From a virus: 37,647 nt of DNA. The stretch lies in IMG/VR virus record IMGVR_UViG_3300027747_003941, positions 1 to 37,647 of that record. The stretch is one strand, 5' to 3'. The position numbers were made by a program, and so were the translations under genes. Of this stretch, positions 1 to 8,315 are shown in pieces (the stretch's first letter is position 1; each line of letters begins with the position of its first letter). The notes below the pieces were generated by a model that made no database searches, had not been told where the DNA came from, and saw only the letters and a list, made by a program, of their open reading frames with translations.

Positions 1-157
1 AACACAAAGTTGTGTGGATTTTACATCAAATTTTGATGGTGAATATAATGTTCTTATATTTGGTACTCGAAAAGACGAGGCTGCTGAAATGTATTGGAAG
101 GGAGTTGAACAAATAAAAGCACCAAGTCAAGTATTTATTGGACACGAAGGAAGATAA
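1..157 (+). CDS. C-terminal end of an unidentified protein (partial)
   Basis: An open frame enters from the left edge (first whole codon at base 2) and stops at TAA 155-157, leaving about 51 residues. The tail includes VLIFGTRKDEAAEMYW and ends in FIGHEGR. I do not recognise the family. It lies 14 bases upstream of a GT9-like gene on the same strand and probably shares its transcript. No start is visible, so length and function cannot be judged. Confidence 0.55.
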   Translation, partial: TQSCVDFTSNFDGEYNVLIFGTRKDEAAEMYWKGVEQIKAPSQVFIGHEGR

Positions 158-171
158 GAGAAATTAAAAAT

Positions 172-1047
172 ATGAATATAATTTTTACAATTCAAGGTGG
201 ATTAGGTAAATCCATTATAGCTACTGCAGTATGTAAAGCAATCAAAAAAAAGTATCAAGAAGCTACTTTAATAGTAGTTTCAGGCTATCCTGATGTATTT
301 TCAAACCTACCATTCGTAGATAGGGTTTTCGGTTATGGTGAAGAACACTATTTTTATTCCAAATATATAGAAAATCAAGATGTATTAATTTTTAATACTG
401 ACCCTTACTCATTTACCCCAAATTTATTAAACCAAGAACATATCATTAAAACTTGGTGTAATTCTTACGGATTAGAACATGATGGAGAAACAATTGAAAT
501 CTCTTTAAATAGTAGAGAACTTAGTTATTATACAAATAAATATGCTTCGAGTAAACCAATAATGGTAATTCAAACCAATGGTGGAGCACAACAACAAGAA
601 GCTAAATATAGTTGGGCAAGAGATATTCCTAATTCAATTACACAGCAAGTAATCAACGAATTCCATAACGAATACAAGATTTACCACATCAAGAGGGAAG
701 ACCAATTTACTTTTGAAAATACAACTCCATTGATTGATAAATTCAAAGCTGTTGCTTCAGTAATTTTTATGAGTCAAAAAAGATTATTTATGGATAGCTT
801 TGCACAACATACGGCTGCAGCGTTATCTAAAAAGTCAAGCGTTTTGTGGATTGTAAATAAACCTGAAGTTTTTGGATATGATGGGCAAATAAACATAAAA
901 GCAAATCCCGAAACCATAAAACCTGATTTGAGAAATAGCTTTTTACAGAAGTATCAAATTACGGGTGCATTAAATGAGTTTCCATATCGTAATGAAACAG
1001 AAATATTCAATATCGACCAAATAATAGAATCAATAATGATTCAATAA
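172..1047 (+). CDS. GT9-like (heptosyltransferase-type) glycosyltransferase
   Basis: This 291-residue protein opens with MNIIFTIQGGLGKSIIATAV, the glycine-rich first strand and loop typical of GT-B transferases of the heptosyltransferase (GT9) type. Around residues 130-220 comes a second Rossmann-like half, with IMVIQTNGG and a segment near residue 200 (FMDSFAQHTAAALSKKSSVLW) that matches the 'D-S-x-xxH-xAxAL' donor-site pattern of GT9 enzymes. The expected role is transfer of a nucleotide-activated sugar, perhaps ADP-heptose, to a glycan or protein. The ATG at 172 follows a short AT-rich gap. A tRNA-Ser begins five bases after the stop, so both may be on one transcript. Donor and acceptor are unknown. 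Confidence 0.6.
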   Translation: MNIIFTIQGGLGKSIIATAVCKAIKKKYQEATLIVVSGYPDVFSNLPFVDRVFGYGEEHYFYSKYIENQDVLIFNTDPYSFTPNLLNQEHIIKTWCNSYGLEHDGETIEISLNSRELSYYTNKYASSKPIMVIQTNGGAQQQEAKYSWARDIPNSITQQVINEFHNEYKIYHIKREDQFTFENTTPLIDKFKAVASVIFMSQKRLFMDSFAQHTAAALSKKSSVLWIVNKPEVFGYDGQINIKANPETIKPDLRNSFLQKYQITGALNEFPYRNETEIFNIDQIIESIMIQ

Positions 1048-1052
1048 AAAAA

Positions 1053-1139
1053 GGAGAGTTGGCAGAGTGGCCGAATGCGTTAGTCTTGAAAACTAAATTA
1101 CTCGAAAGGGTAACTGGGGTTCGAATCCCTGACTCTCCG
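1053..1139 (+). tRNA. tRNA-Ser (anticodon TGA)
   Basis: The sequence folds as a class II tRNA. The acceptor stem is GGAGAGT/ACTCTCC. The anticodon arm TTAGT-CTTGAAA-ACTAA gives anticodon TGA. The long variable arm is TTACTC-GAAA-GGGTAA, and the T arm is TGGGG-TTCGAAT-CCCTG (last pair G-T or mismatched). The discriminator base is G at 1139, and CCA is not encoded because the next bases are CAACA. The large variable arm and TGA anticodon identify serine. Its 3' trailer is a hairpin shared with the second tRNA-like gene at the other end of the window. Confidence 0.92.
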
Positions 1140-1146
1140 CAACAGA

Positions 1147-1190
1147 ACCCCTTAGCATACCATAAGAACTGCTATGGGGTCATTTTTTTT
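1147..1190 (+). terminator. tRNA trailer hairpin followed by a T-run
   Basis: ACCCCTTAGCA pairs with TGCTATGGGGT (10 of 11 pairs) around the 12-base loop TACCATAAGAAC and is followed by CA and eight T residues. It has the form of an intrinsic terminator for the tRNA transcript. The minus-strand carbamoyltransferase stops inside it (TGA at 1182-1180), so it also sits at a convergent boundary. The same loop and outer stem, with compensatory changes, recur at 37168-37201 after the other tRNA. Confidence 0.7.
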
Positions 1191-2823
1191 CCCAAATACC
1201 TTTAGGAGTAATCAAGTAATCTATAATACCACTATTTAGATGTGCAAACGCATTTTCAGGGTATTCTACGATTGGTTCGTTGTGAACATTGAAAGAAGTG
1301 TTTACTAAGCATCCAATTCCCGTTTTAGCCTTATAATTGCTAAGAATCTTATGAAACAAGCCATTTGATTCAGGCCTAACAATTTGAATTCTTGCCGTCT
1401 TGTCTATTGGATGAACTATTGTTGGAATACTTTCTTTAAATTCAGGCTTGGTGTCATAAAGCAAAGTCATAAAATTAGCCGTGTATTTTGACTTAGTGAC
1501 TTCAAATATCCTTTCGGCATCTTCTTCAATAACTGCAGGTGCAAAAGGCATAAAGTCGTTTCTATGTAACCTATCATTCAATCTTTTGTAAGTATCAGGG
1601 TCTGTACAATCACAAATAATACTTCTATTACCTAATGCTCGTGGACCGTGTTCACTTCTACCTTGATACAAACCAATAATCTTTTTTTGTAATAGTAATT
1701 CAGTAATCCATTCCCAATTTTCTTCCAAAGGGTAAAAAGTCCATTCAGGTAAAATTGCTCCAGCCGCATCACTTATTTGCTGTTCAGAATACTCATTACC
1801 TAAATACATATCCATTTTAAATGGCTTTAATTCAGGATTGAACCGCTTTAAGGCTAACAATCCACAACCTAAAGCCAAGCCTTCGTCACCCATAGGTGGA
1901 GCTACAAATACTTCCTTAACCCAATCCAATTCATTTATACGCTTATTCAATTTAACATTCGCAAATATGCCACCTGACAAGGCTAAATTGTGAATATTGG
2001 GGTATTTATTATGCATGTTATTCAACAACTCAATCACTTTTTGTTCAAAAATGTATTGACCTGTAAAAGCCATATCGCTTAAACATTCATCTGATTTCCA
2101 ATATTTTGAACCAAATTCTTGAAATATAACCCCATACATCTGTTGATAAATGCCACCACTTTCAATATGGTGTCCATCTAAATTAGTTTTAGTTCCTTCA
2201 ATTCTTAACACATTATTCCACTTATGGTATAATTGTTCCCATAATTTCCCATGACTGGATAGTCCGACCACCTTTCCTTCATCTTTTAGCCTTTTAAAAC
2301 CTAATATTTCAGTCAAAGCAGCGTAAAAATGACCTAAAGACATTCTGTTATTAGTAATACCTTCAACATATCTAAGTTGCCCATTTTCTCCTATATAAGT
2401 CTTAGAATTGTATCCATTTCCACCTGAAGCATCGGCACAAAAACATAAAGCAGGTTCTTGAAATCCTGATAAGTAATAAGATGTAGCAGCGTGAGCTTCG
2501 TGGTGGTCAAACTTTAAAAATTTTTGTTGTGGTATTGTAAAATCAAAATAATCCGACAAAAAGAATGTGTCTTCATATTTCAAAAAACTTGTAAAGAAGT
2601 CAATCTTATCTAAGTCAACTCCATAGTCATTTATCAAACAAGTTATAGAAGCAATAGGATACCTTTCAATATTCTTTTCAAAGTCCTTGAATGGTTTTAT
2701 CCTTACTAATCGTTCTTCTTCTAAAACAACGATTAATTCACCTTTTTTAAAGTATGCAACACCACAAGAATGTGCCCCTGCAATAAAAGCAAGTATGTCG
2801 TACTTACAATTTACTAATTTCAT
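1180..2823 (-). CDS. Carbamoyltransferase, NodU/CmcH family
   Basis: This 547-residue enzyme of the NodU/CmcH/TobZ type uses carbamoyl phosphate and ATP to O-carbamoylate a sugar or other hydroxyl, via a carbamoyl-adenylate. Visible marks are the Kae1-like N-terminal half with DHHEAHA at 106-112, a glycine-rich SGGNGYN near 136, GGIFANVKLN near 285, and the C-terminal motif HGPRALGNRSI near 390 followed by MPFAPAV and CLVNTSFN. Length is close to family norm. I chose the ATG at 2823; the codons upstream offer only a TTG. It overlaps the heptosyltransferase gene by 20 bases and is last in the operon. In this setting a glycan is the likely substrate, which is inference. Confidence 0.9.
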   Translation of the reverse strand: MKLVNCKYDILAFIAGAHSCGVAYFKKGELIVVLEEERLVRIKPFKDFEKNIERYPIASITCLINDYGVDLDKIDFFTSFLKYEDTFFLSDYFDFTIPQQKFLKFDHHEAHAATSYYLSGFQEPALCFCADASGGNGYNSKTYIGENGQLRYVEGITNNRMSLGHFYAALTEILGFKRLKDEGKVVGLSSHGKLWEQLYHKWNNVLRIEGTKTNLDGHHIESGGIYQQMYGVIFQEFGSKYWKSDECLSDMAFTGQYIFEQKVIELLNNMHNKYPNIHNLALSGGIFANVKLNKRINELDWVKEVFVAPPMGDEGLALGCGLLALKRFNPELKPFKMDMYLGNEYSEQQISDAAGAILPEWTFYPLEENWEWITELLLQKKIIGLYQGRSEHGPRALGNRSIICDCTDPDTYKRLNDRLHRNDFMPFAPAVIEEDAERIFEVTKSKYTANFMTLLYDTKPEFKESIPTIVHPIDKTARIQIVRPESNGLFHKILSNYKAKTGIGCLVNTSFNVHNEPIVEYPENAFAHLNSGIIDYLITPKGIWEKK

Positions 2824-3910
2824 TATCAATCAAATTAAGTACTTTATCAGATGTAATAGCTTTGTGACACTCGAATTGTCTTGGGGTATCTTCATGTTCA
2901 GGACACCAAGTCCATGACCCACGATTAAACTTAAATAGAGGATTATGCCAACAACTATTACATATCGTATGGTCGTAAATTCTAATAGTATCAATGTTAA
3001 ATTCGTGGTTAGGTTCAGTAAAGTTAGCAATCATAAATACTTTCTTTCGTAAAGCCCAAGCCATCCAAGATAAACCACTTGATAAACCTACAAAGAAGTC
3101 ACAATGATAAATTGTGTTCATCGTATTCTCTAAAGACTTGTCTTCAAATGGTTCTAAGCCAACAAGGTCATTAGTATCAATTCCCATCATATTTGTTTCT
3201 TTAGAAATTTCAACAACCTTGTAACCTCTTAATCTCAAGCCGTCTATTAGTTCCTGCCAATAGTACCAATATTTAAGCATTGCAGTAGAATGAATAGAAA
3301 TACAAACATACTTACCTTCAAATGGTCTTTCTTTTACGAATGACAAATCAATGTTAGGTTGTATTTCATTATAAGGTAGATGCAGAATATTTGTAGCAGA
3401 TTGTTGCAAAGGAATCAAAATTGGATTGACAGGTTCTTTACTTTTTTGCCAATACCAACCAATCTCAAACATACCAATCAAATCATTCACTACGACACCT
3501 CTATCCACAAATTCTAATTCAGGGTAAACATTTTTAAATAAAAAGTTTTTAAATGTAGAAACAACCACTTTACAATCATATTGTTTTGCAAATTCAGCAC
3601 AATAAGGCATCCAAGCAAGAGTATCACCTAATGCTTTACTTTCAAAAGTTATAAAAACTCTTTTGCCTTTTAGTTCATCTAATATGTTTATTTGCTTTAT
3701 AGTACGACCTTCATATCTAACAATAACACTTAAATCTGACAAGTATTTTCTTTCTGCTCTTGCCCATGAACCAACTTTAAGTTTTGATTCATAAAGATTT
3801 GTCTTAGTTGTATTATCATAGAATACTACATCGTATTCTCTATTTTTATTTTCATCCCCCGTTAATTCAAAATAAAGTCCGTTAACATGGTGTATTTTGT
3901 ATGTAATCAT
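2804..3910 (-). CDS. TibC/AAH-like autotransporter heptosyltransferase (BAHT family)
   Basis: This 368-residue protein resembles bacterial autotransporter heptosyltransferases, which put heptose from ADP-heptose onto Ser/Thr of surface proteins. An N-terminal domain of about 80 residues precedes a GT-B core with SKALGDTLAWMPY near 91. The donor-site segment near 275 reads FFVGLSSGLSWMAWAL, and the C-terminal finger has cysteines at 317 and 320 (CNSC), 336 (WTWCPEH) and 348 (FECHKAI). In TibC a comparable four-cysteine finger binds iron. Family members normally act on autotransporters; no autotransporter is in this window. It starts with a TAATG overlap onto the GT4 stop, so the two are translationally coupled. 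Confidence 0.82.
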   Translation of the reverse strand: MITYKIHHVNGLYFELTGDENKNREYDVVFYDNTTKTNLYESKLKVGSWARAERKYLSDLSVIVRYEGRTIKQINILDELKGKRVFITFESKALGDTLAWMPYCAEFAKQYDCKVVVSTFKNFLFKNVYPELEFVDRGVVVNDLIGMFEIGWYWQKSKEPVNPILIPLQQSATNILHLPYNEIQPNIDLSFVKERPFEGKYVCISIHSTAMLKYWYYWQELIDGLRLRGYKVVEISKETNMMGIDTNDLVGLEPFEDKSLENTMNTIYHCDFFVGLSSGLSWMAWALRKKVFMIANFTEPNHEFNIDTIRIYDHTICNSCWHNPLFKFNRGSWTWCPEHEDTPRQFECHKAITSDKVLNLIDNEISKL

Positions 3911-4947
3911 TATTTTTTAATTTGTGTGTTGTTGTAAACATTTTTATATTTTTCTCTAATAGTTTCAGAATTAAAGTTTTGAAACTGCTTTATAGCAAAA
4001 TAATTTTTCTCAATATGTTTACATACATGACTCCAATCGTATTGCTCTCTTTTTTCTGTCATTTCAGTTACTAATTTTGTATAAATATTGCTAACTAAAT
4101 TTATACCCTTAATAACTTCGGCAGTTGAAATTTCATTCATGATGTACATACCTGCCAAATTAGTTCTTCCTTTGTAAGTACCAACTACAGGCATACAACA
4201 ACTAATAGATTCTAAAAGCGTCAAATTAGGGTGTCCATATTCAAGATTTGATGGGTGTAAAAAAATAGTATGGTCTTGAAAAATTTTTAACTTTTCTGCT
4301 TCTGTAGGATTCGTATCGATTATAGTAAGTCTTTCGTATTCCAAAAGGTCGGGTTGTGCTTTAAAAAATCTTGTATTTGCATCTGCACCAACGATAGTGA
4401 TAGGAAGATTTAATTCTTTCGCTGCTTCAATCCCAAACCTAAATCCTTTTCTATCTGCTCCATCAATTCCTGCAACTCCATTATTTGCACAAATAAGAAG
4501 TTTATGTTCAGTTATGTTCATTTTATATTTAGGCAAGTAGTAGCTTGTATCAACTCCATGTGATAAATAAAATAACTTATCAGTTTCATCAAAATAATCA
4601 ACAACGTATTCAGCAGGTGCAAATGAAAATATTGACTTCTTCATCGCTTCTAATTGTTGTTTATAATTAAAACTATCTTTACCATAATAATAACTATGGT
4701 GGTCATGAGTAGAATAAATATATTCAATACCTCTTTTAGCAGCTTCAATACATAAATTAGCAACATGGATGTGTACTATATCGTATTCATTAGGCTGTAC
4801 TTCATTTAAATATTTAAGATGAACTTCATGACCTAATTTTCTTAAGCCTTTACAATATTCATCCATAATTAATTCTGTAGCTCCCCATCCTCTTTCGCCC
4901 GTTGGCTTTATAGGAATATTACTGCTTATAACTTGACAAATTTTCAT
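3910..4947 (-). CDS. GT4-family glycosyltransferase
   Basis: A GT-B retaining-type transferase of 345 residues. The N-terminal half contains YDIVHIHVANLC. The C-terminal half shows ADRKGFRFGIEAAKELN, DHTIFLHPSNLEYGHPNLTLLES and MPVVGTYKG, the usual nucleotide-sugar-binding region of GT4 enzymes, where a glutamate sits in the 'E-x7-E'-like stretch. I start at the ATG at 4947 rather than the in-frame one 30 bases upstream, because the preceding gene ends TAA-T-ATG there, the coupling style of this operon. The start of the mature protein, MKICQVISSN, is the normal first beta strand. Sugar and acceptor are unknown. Confidence 0.85.
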   Translation of the reverse strand: MKICQVISSNIPIKPTGERGWGATELIMDEYCKGLRKLGHEVHLKYLNEVQPNEYDIVHIHVANLCIEAAKRGIEYIYSTHDHHSYYYGKDSFNYKQQLEAMKKSIFSFAPAEYVVDYFDETDKLFYLSHGVDTSYYLPKYKMNITEHKLLICANNGVAGIDGADRKGFRFGIEAAKELNLPITIVGADANTRFFKAQPDLLEYERLTIIDTNPTEAEKLKIFQDHTIFLHPSNLEYGHPNLTLLESISCCMPVVGTYKGRTNLAGMYIMNEISTAEVIKGINLVSNIYTKLVTEMTEKREQYDWSHVCKHIEKNYFAIKQFQNFNSETIREKYKNVYNNTQIKK

Positions 4948-4948
4948 A

Positions 4949-7657
4949 TTATCTAAAGGTTTTATCTTGTTGGTCAATTAATGAAAAGCCACCTGCTTGT
5001 GTGGTTATACGATGATGTAGAATACCCATTTTGTATTCGCTATGCTTAAATATAGTATTGAAATAAATATCCGCAGCATCCCAATTATGTGTTCTTAATT
5101 TATCTTGCAAGTATCTTTTTACAAGTTTAGGGAACATAATACATTGTAAGCCAATGATATGGTTAGTTATGAAAAGTAAATCCTGATTAGGAACTACACC
5201 TGTTACTTTACTTTGTAGCCAACCATGTTCTAATGTGTGAGTATCGCCAAAAGACATATATCCAATATTATTGTCTTCGCAAATTGTTGAGGCCTCGAAT
5301 ACCTTTTTTGCAAATTCTTCAATTGGTATTTCTATAATACAATCCCCTTCGCAAACAATCAAAAAGTCTTCATCATTAAATTCAGTTAAGATTGCATCTT
5401 TGAAGGCTTTGTAACATCCGTAATGTGATGGGGTGAGGGCTGTGCCAAGTCTTTGTATAGTAGGCTCATCGAACAATTCCATTGAAACGCATTCTGGCCT
5501 GATGCAGTTGTGGCTTGGAGGTAGACTCTTGTAAGGTTCGTTAAGGTGGAGGATATATTCGATTCCGTGTTCAGCCACTTTTGATACTGATTCTCTACTT
5601 GCTTGTTCTCGTTCGTCATTTCTTGTAGTTTGTATATGTACTAACTTAATCTTAGGCTTTTTATTTTTGTATTTAAAAATTCCTGTTTGACTATATTTAT
5701 TTATGTTAGTAGGGTTCAATTCATACTTTTCAGTTTTGTAAATTAAATCCTCATCATAAAATTCTAATATTATTTCGATATTCTTGCCTGAATAGGTAAA
5801 TTCTTTTTTGTATTCTCTCGTTTTGCTTAATTGGAATCTTGTATTAAAGAACTCAGCACCATCTTCAAACATACTAACATTTACCTTTCTGTCATCAACA
5901 TTGTAGGTGTAAAAGTAAAACATATATTTATTTGGATGCTTTTCGATAGGTATTATTGAGTAATATTCACTATTTGATGCCACTCCTAAACCACTATTTA
6001 TTAATAGTGTTTCTTGCGGGTTGTCAATCTTAAGCACATCCTTGATATTTCTATCGACCATTTTTACCATATAGTCTTCCAAGAAGTTTTGTGCCCCTAT
6101 TTCCTGACAAATTCTATTGTACTCCTCAGAATTTCTAACATCATGGAATGTATTCAAGAAAAAATCAACGTTAAAAGTCATTCCATTAGTTTGGATACCT
6201 TTGCCAAATGGTGTATTTAAAGTCCCTAAATATGCACCTAAACCTGAATTAACTGCAATAAAAGAATCTTCTACAACACCAAAGTCTTTTTCATCAAGGA
6301 TGACATCATAAGTTGTGTAAAAGAAACTCTTGAAACCTAATTGTTTAGCAGCTTTAGCACCATTAAACATATTTACAAGTACAGTCAATGATTGGTTGCT
6401 ATCTTTCAATCCATTGATATTGATTTCAGAATAGTAGTTATCTGTGTGTCTATAAAATCTTGTATAATATGAATGATGTGTTAGTGGATTATAAGCATCA
6501 AAAATATAGTAATCCACCATTCTTTGAATGTCAGCATCGACAGGATAATGAGATAGCAGCATTATTTTTCTACCTAAAGGCTTAAGACTTTTGATTGTAT
6601 CTTTTGTTAACTGAACTCGGCTCTTCAAATTAGGATATGTACCTAAAATGATAACCTCTTCCTTGTTTTCTTTATTTTTTGGTTGTGTTAGTTCTATTAC
6701 TTTTTGCACATCTAATTGTACATTTCCTGTTAAATAGTGAACATCAGGATGTGCATTGTACCTATTAAGATACACATCTAAGTTGTATAATAATTTAGGA
6801 ATATCGTACTCTAATGCTTCTAAAATAACCAATGGATTTAATTCTTTATTTCCTCTATCACCCTTAGAAGGGAATAAAAACAAGTCTGATGCTTTTAAGA
6901 ATTCTTCTGTGTCGCTTCTTTCACCCCAAACAATACAATTATCCAAATTAGGATTGTTCCTTTTCCAATCCATAAGTGGTTGCCAATAGTTAGCAAAATT
7001 TCCAGCTTGATTACCTAAGAAGTGAAACTTAACTTTATAGTCTGCTAATTTATCAGCCATTTCAAAAGCATACCCTTGATTTTTCCTTTGAGTAAACAAT
7101 CCAATAATAACAATATGTTTATAATCGTGTTCCAAGCCTAATTTTTCTCTTGCTTCTCTTTTATTTCTTTCCTTGTGGTCAACAGGATATTGAATTACTT
7201 CATATTCAACATCTAAATGGTTGTACTTTAAAGCGTTATATGGGCTAACAAATACAAACTTGTCAGGCATATATGTTTTTCTTGCAGGGTCGAAACTGCT
7301 ATCGTGTGTCGTTTCAAGAATGGTGTATGTCCTATTTTTGTCATACAACATATCACTCATTTCCTTATCCATAAAAAATTCAGGAAATTCTTCCATAGAA
7401 ACCACATCAGGTTGCCAAGTGTCAATTATTTCCTTTAATTGTTTTGTCTTGTTTTCGCCAAGTGAAATGAAATTATCATTTCCCACAAGATTTATCATTC
7501 TATTTCTTTGTACAACAAAAGTCCAAGCAACACAATGATGTTCAACAACTTTAATGTCAAATTCATCTTTTATCAATGAAACTTTGTTAACGGTCACTTG
7601 TGGACTGCCACCTGTTGAGTAGTGTGGAGAAATAATCAGTAGTTTCTTTTTATTCAT
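4949..7657 (-). CDS. 902-residue multidomain glycosyltransferase
   Basis: Three parts can be read. Residues 1-335 form a GT4-like GT-B unit with LLIISPHYSTGGSPQVTV, GLFTQRKNQGYAFEMADKL and FLFPSKGDRGNKELNPLVILE. Residues about 340-680 form a middle region with IILGTYPNLKSRVQ, AKQLGFKSFFYTTYDVIL and AVNSGLGAYLG, resembling a GT-A-like fold. Residues about 690-902 form a second GT-A-like unit with FLIVCEGDCIIEI, whose EGD could serve as the metal-binding DxD-like site. Such fusions typically build an oligosaccharide step by step. It is eight bases downstream of the homing nuclease gene and is followed by GT4 with TAATATG spacing. Domain borders are estimates. Confidence 0.8.
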   Translation of the reverse strand: MNKKKLLIISPHYSTGGSPQVTVNKVSLIKDEFDIKVVEHHCVAWTFVVQRNRMINLVGNDNFISLGENKTKQLKEIIDTWQPDVVSMEEFPEFFMDKEMSDMLYDKNRTYTILETTHDSSFDPARKTYMPDKFVFVSPYNALKYNHLDVEYEVIQYPVDHKERNKREAREKLGLEHDYKHIVIIGLFTQRKNQGYAFEMADKLADYKVKFHFLGNQAGNFANYWQPLMDWKRNNPNLDNCIVWGERSDTEEFLKASDLFLFPSKGDRGNKELNPLVILEALEYDIPKLLYNLDVYLNRYNAHPDVHYLTGNVQLDVQKVIELTQPKNKENKEEVIILGTYPNLKSRVQLTKDTIKSLKPLGRKIMLLSHYPVDADIQRMVDYYIFDAYNPLTHHSYYTRFYRHTDNYYSEININGLKDSNQSLTVLVNMFNGAKAAKQLGFKSFFYTTYDVILDEKDFGVVEDSFIAVNSGLGAYLGTLNTPFGKGIQTNGMTFNVDFFLNTFHDVRNSEEYNRICQEIGAQNFLEDYMVKMVDRNIKDVLKIDNPQETLLINSGLGVASNSEYYSIIPIEKHPNKYMFYFYTYNVDDRKVNVSMFEDGAEFFNTRFQLSKTREYKKEFTYSGKNIEIILEFYDEDLIYKTEKYELNPTNINKYSQTGIFKYKNKKPKIKLVHIQTTRNDEREQASRESVSKVAEHGIEYILHLNEPYKSLPPSHNCIRPECVSMELFDEPTIQRLGTALTPSHYGCYKAFKDAILTEFNDEDFLIVCEGDCIIEIPIEEFAKKVFEASTICEDNNIGYMSFGDTHTLEHGWLQSKVTGVVPNQDLLFITNHIIGLQCIMFPKLVKRYLQDKLRTHNWDAADIYFNTIFKHSEYKMGILHHRITTQAGGFSLIDQQDKTFR

Positions 7658-7664
7658 AAAATAT

Positions 7665-8315
7665 TTAATTTAATGCTTCTTTCTTATTTTTATAATATGC
7701 AAGTTTAGAAATTCTTAATTTTTCTTTGTGTTCTTCAGTAAATTTCATTCCTTTTCTTGAATTGCTAAGTTTTAATTTTGATTCTTCTTTCATTATTCTA
7801 CCAGTATTAACAAGCCTCATCTTTTCAAGATTATCTAAATTTAATGGTCTTTTAGATGCTTTTATACTCATAATTTTTTTAGTTTCTTCAGAATGTTTCT
7901 TTCCATAAAAATGATTATTCTCGCCAAAATGTGACAAACTCATTTTAATTAAAGTTTGTATAGAGGCTTTTTTTCCGATTTGAGTAATTCTATGTTTTTC
8001 AATCCATTCTTTGTCTTTTTTAACTCCTGAATTACTTTCACCTCCATCTGAAACATTACACAAATTGCCTAATCCTAAATCATTTCTGCCGTAAAAAGAA
8101 ATTAAATACTTTTCAATTGTACAAGCATCTTCTTTTAATAAATTATTATGAGTAATTTCTATTGTGTATCCAACCTTTTTTACAATATTGTGCCAATATT
8201 TATTTCTTCCTGTATTTTGACTTGCTCTTACTTTAGAAGAACCAATTCCAACATAAAAAACATTTTCAAAATTGTCATCAATGTCTTTTCTTCTATGGAT
8301 ATAAACAATAGCCAT
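7665..8315 (-). CDS. GIY-YIG homing endonuclease with NUMOD3 repeats
   Basis: A 216-residue free-standing nuclease. The GIY-YIG core is at the N terminus (VYI at 4-6, FYVGIGSS at 20-27, arginine at 30, glutamate in IEKYLISFYG near 68, then LCNVSDGGE). The C-terminal two thirds carry NUMOD3-type DNA-binding motifs: NHFYGKKHSEETKKIMS, NTGRIMKEESKLKLS and RKGMKFTEEHKEKL. Such genes spread by cutting alleles that lack them. It sits between two glycosyltransferase genes, starting in a TAATG overlap with the GT9 stop, so it has been accommodated in the operon without breaking a neighbour visibly. Confidence 0.9.
   Translation of the reverse strand: MAIVYIHRRKDIDDNFENVFYVGIGSSKVRASQNTGRNKYWHNIVKKVGYTIEITHNNLLKEDACTIEKYLISFYGRNDLGLGNLCNVSDGGESNSGVKKDKEWIEKHRITQIGKKASIQTLIKMSLSHFGENNHFYGKKHSEETKKIMSIKASKRPLNLDNLEKMRLVNTGRIMKEESKLKLSNSRKGMKFTEEHKEKLRISKLAYYKNKKEALN

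Noticed and set aside
7221-7538. A 105-residue plus-strand frame inside the 902-residue glycosyltransferase
   Set aside because: Antisense within a gene with clear domains and no leader of its own.
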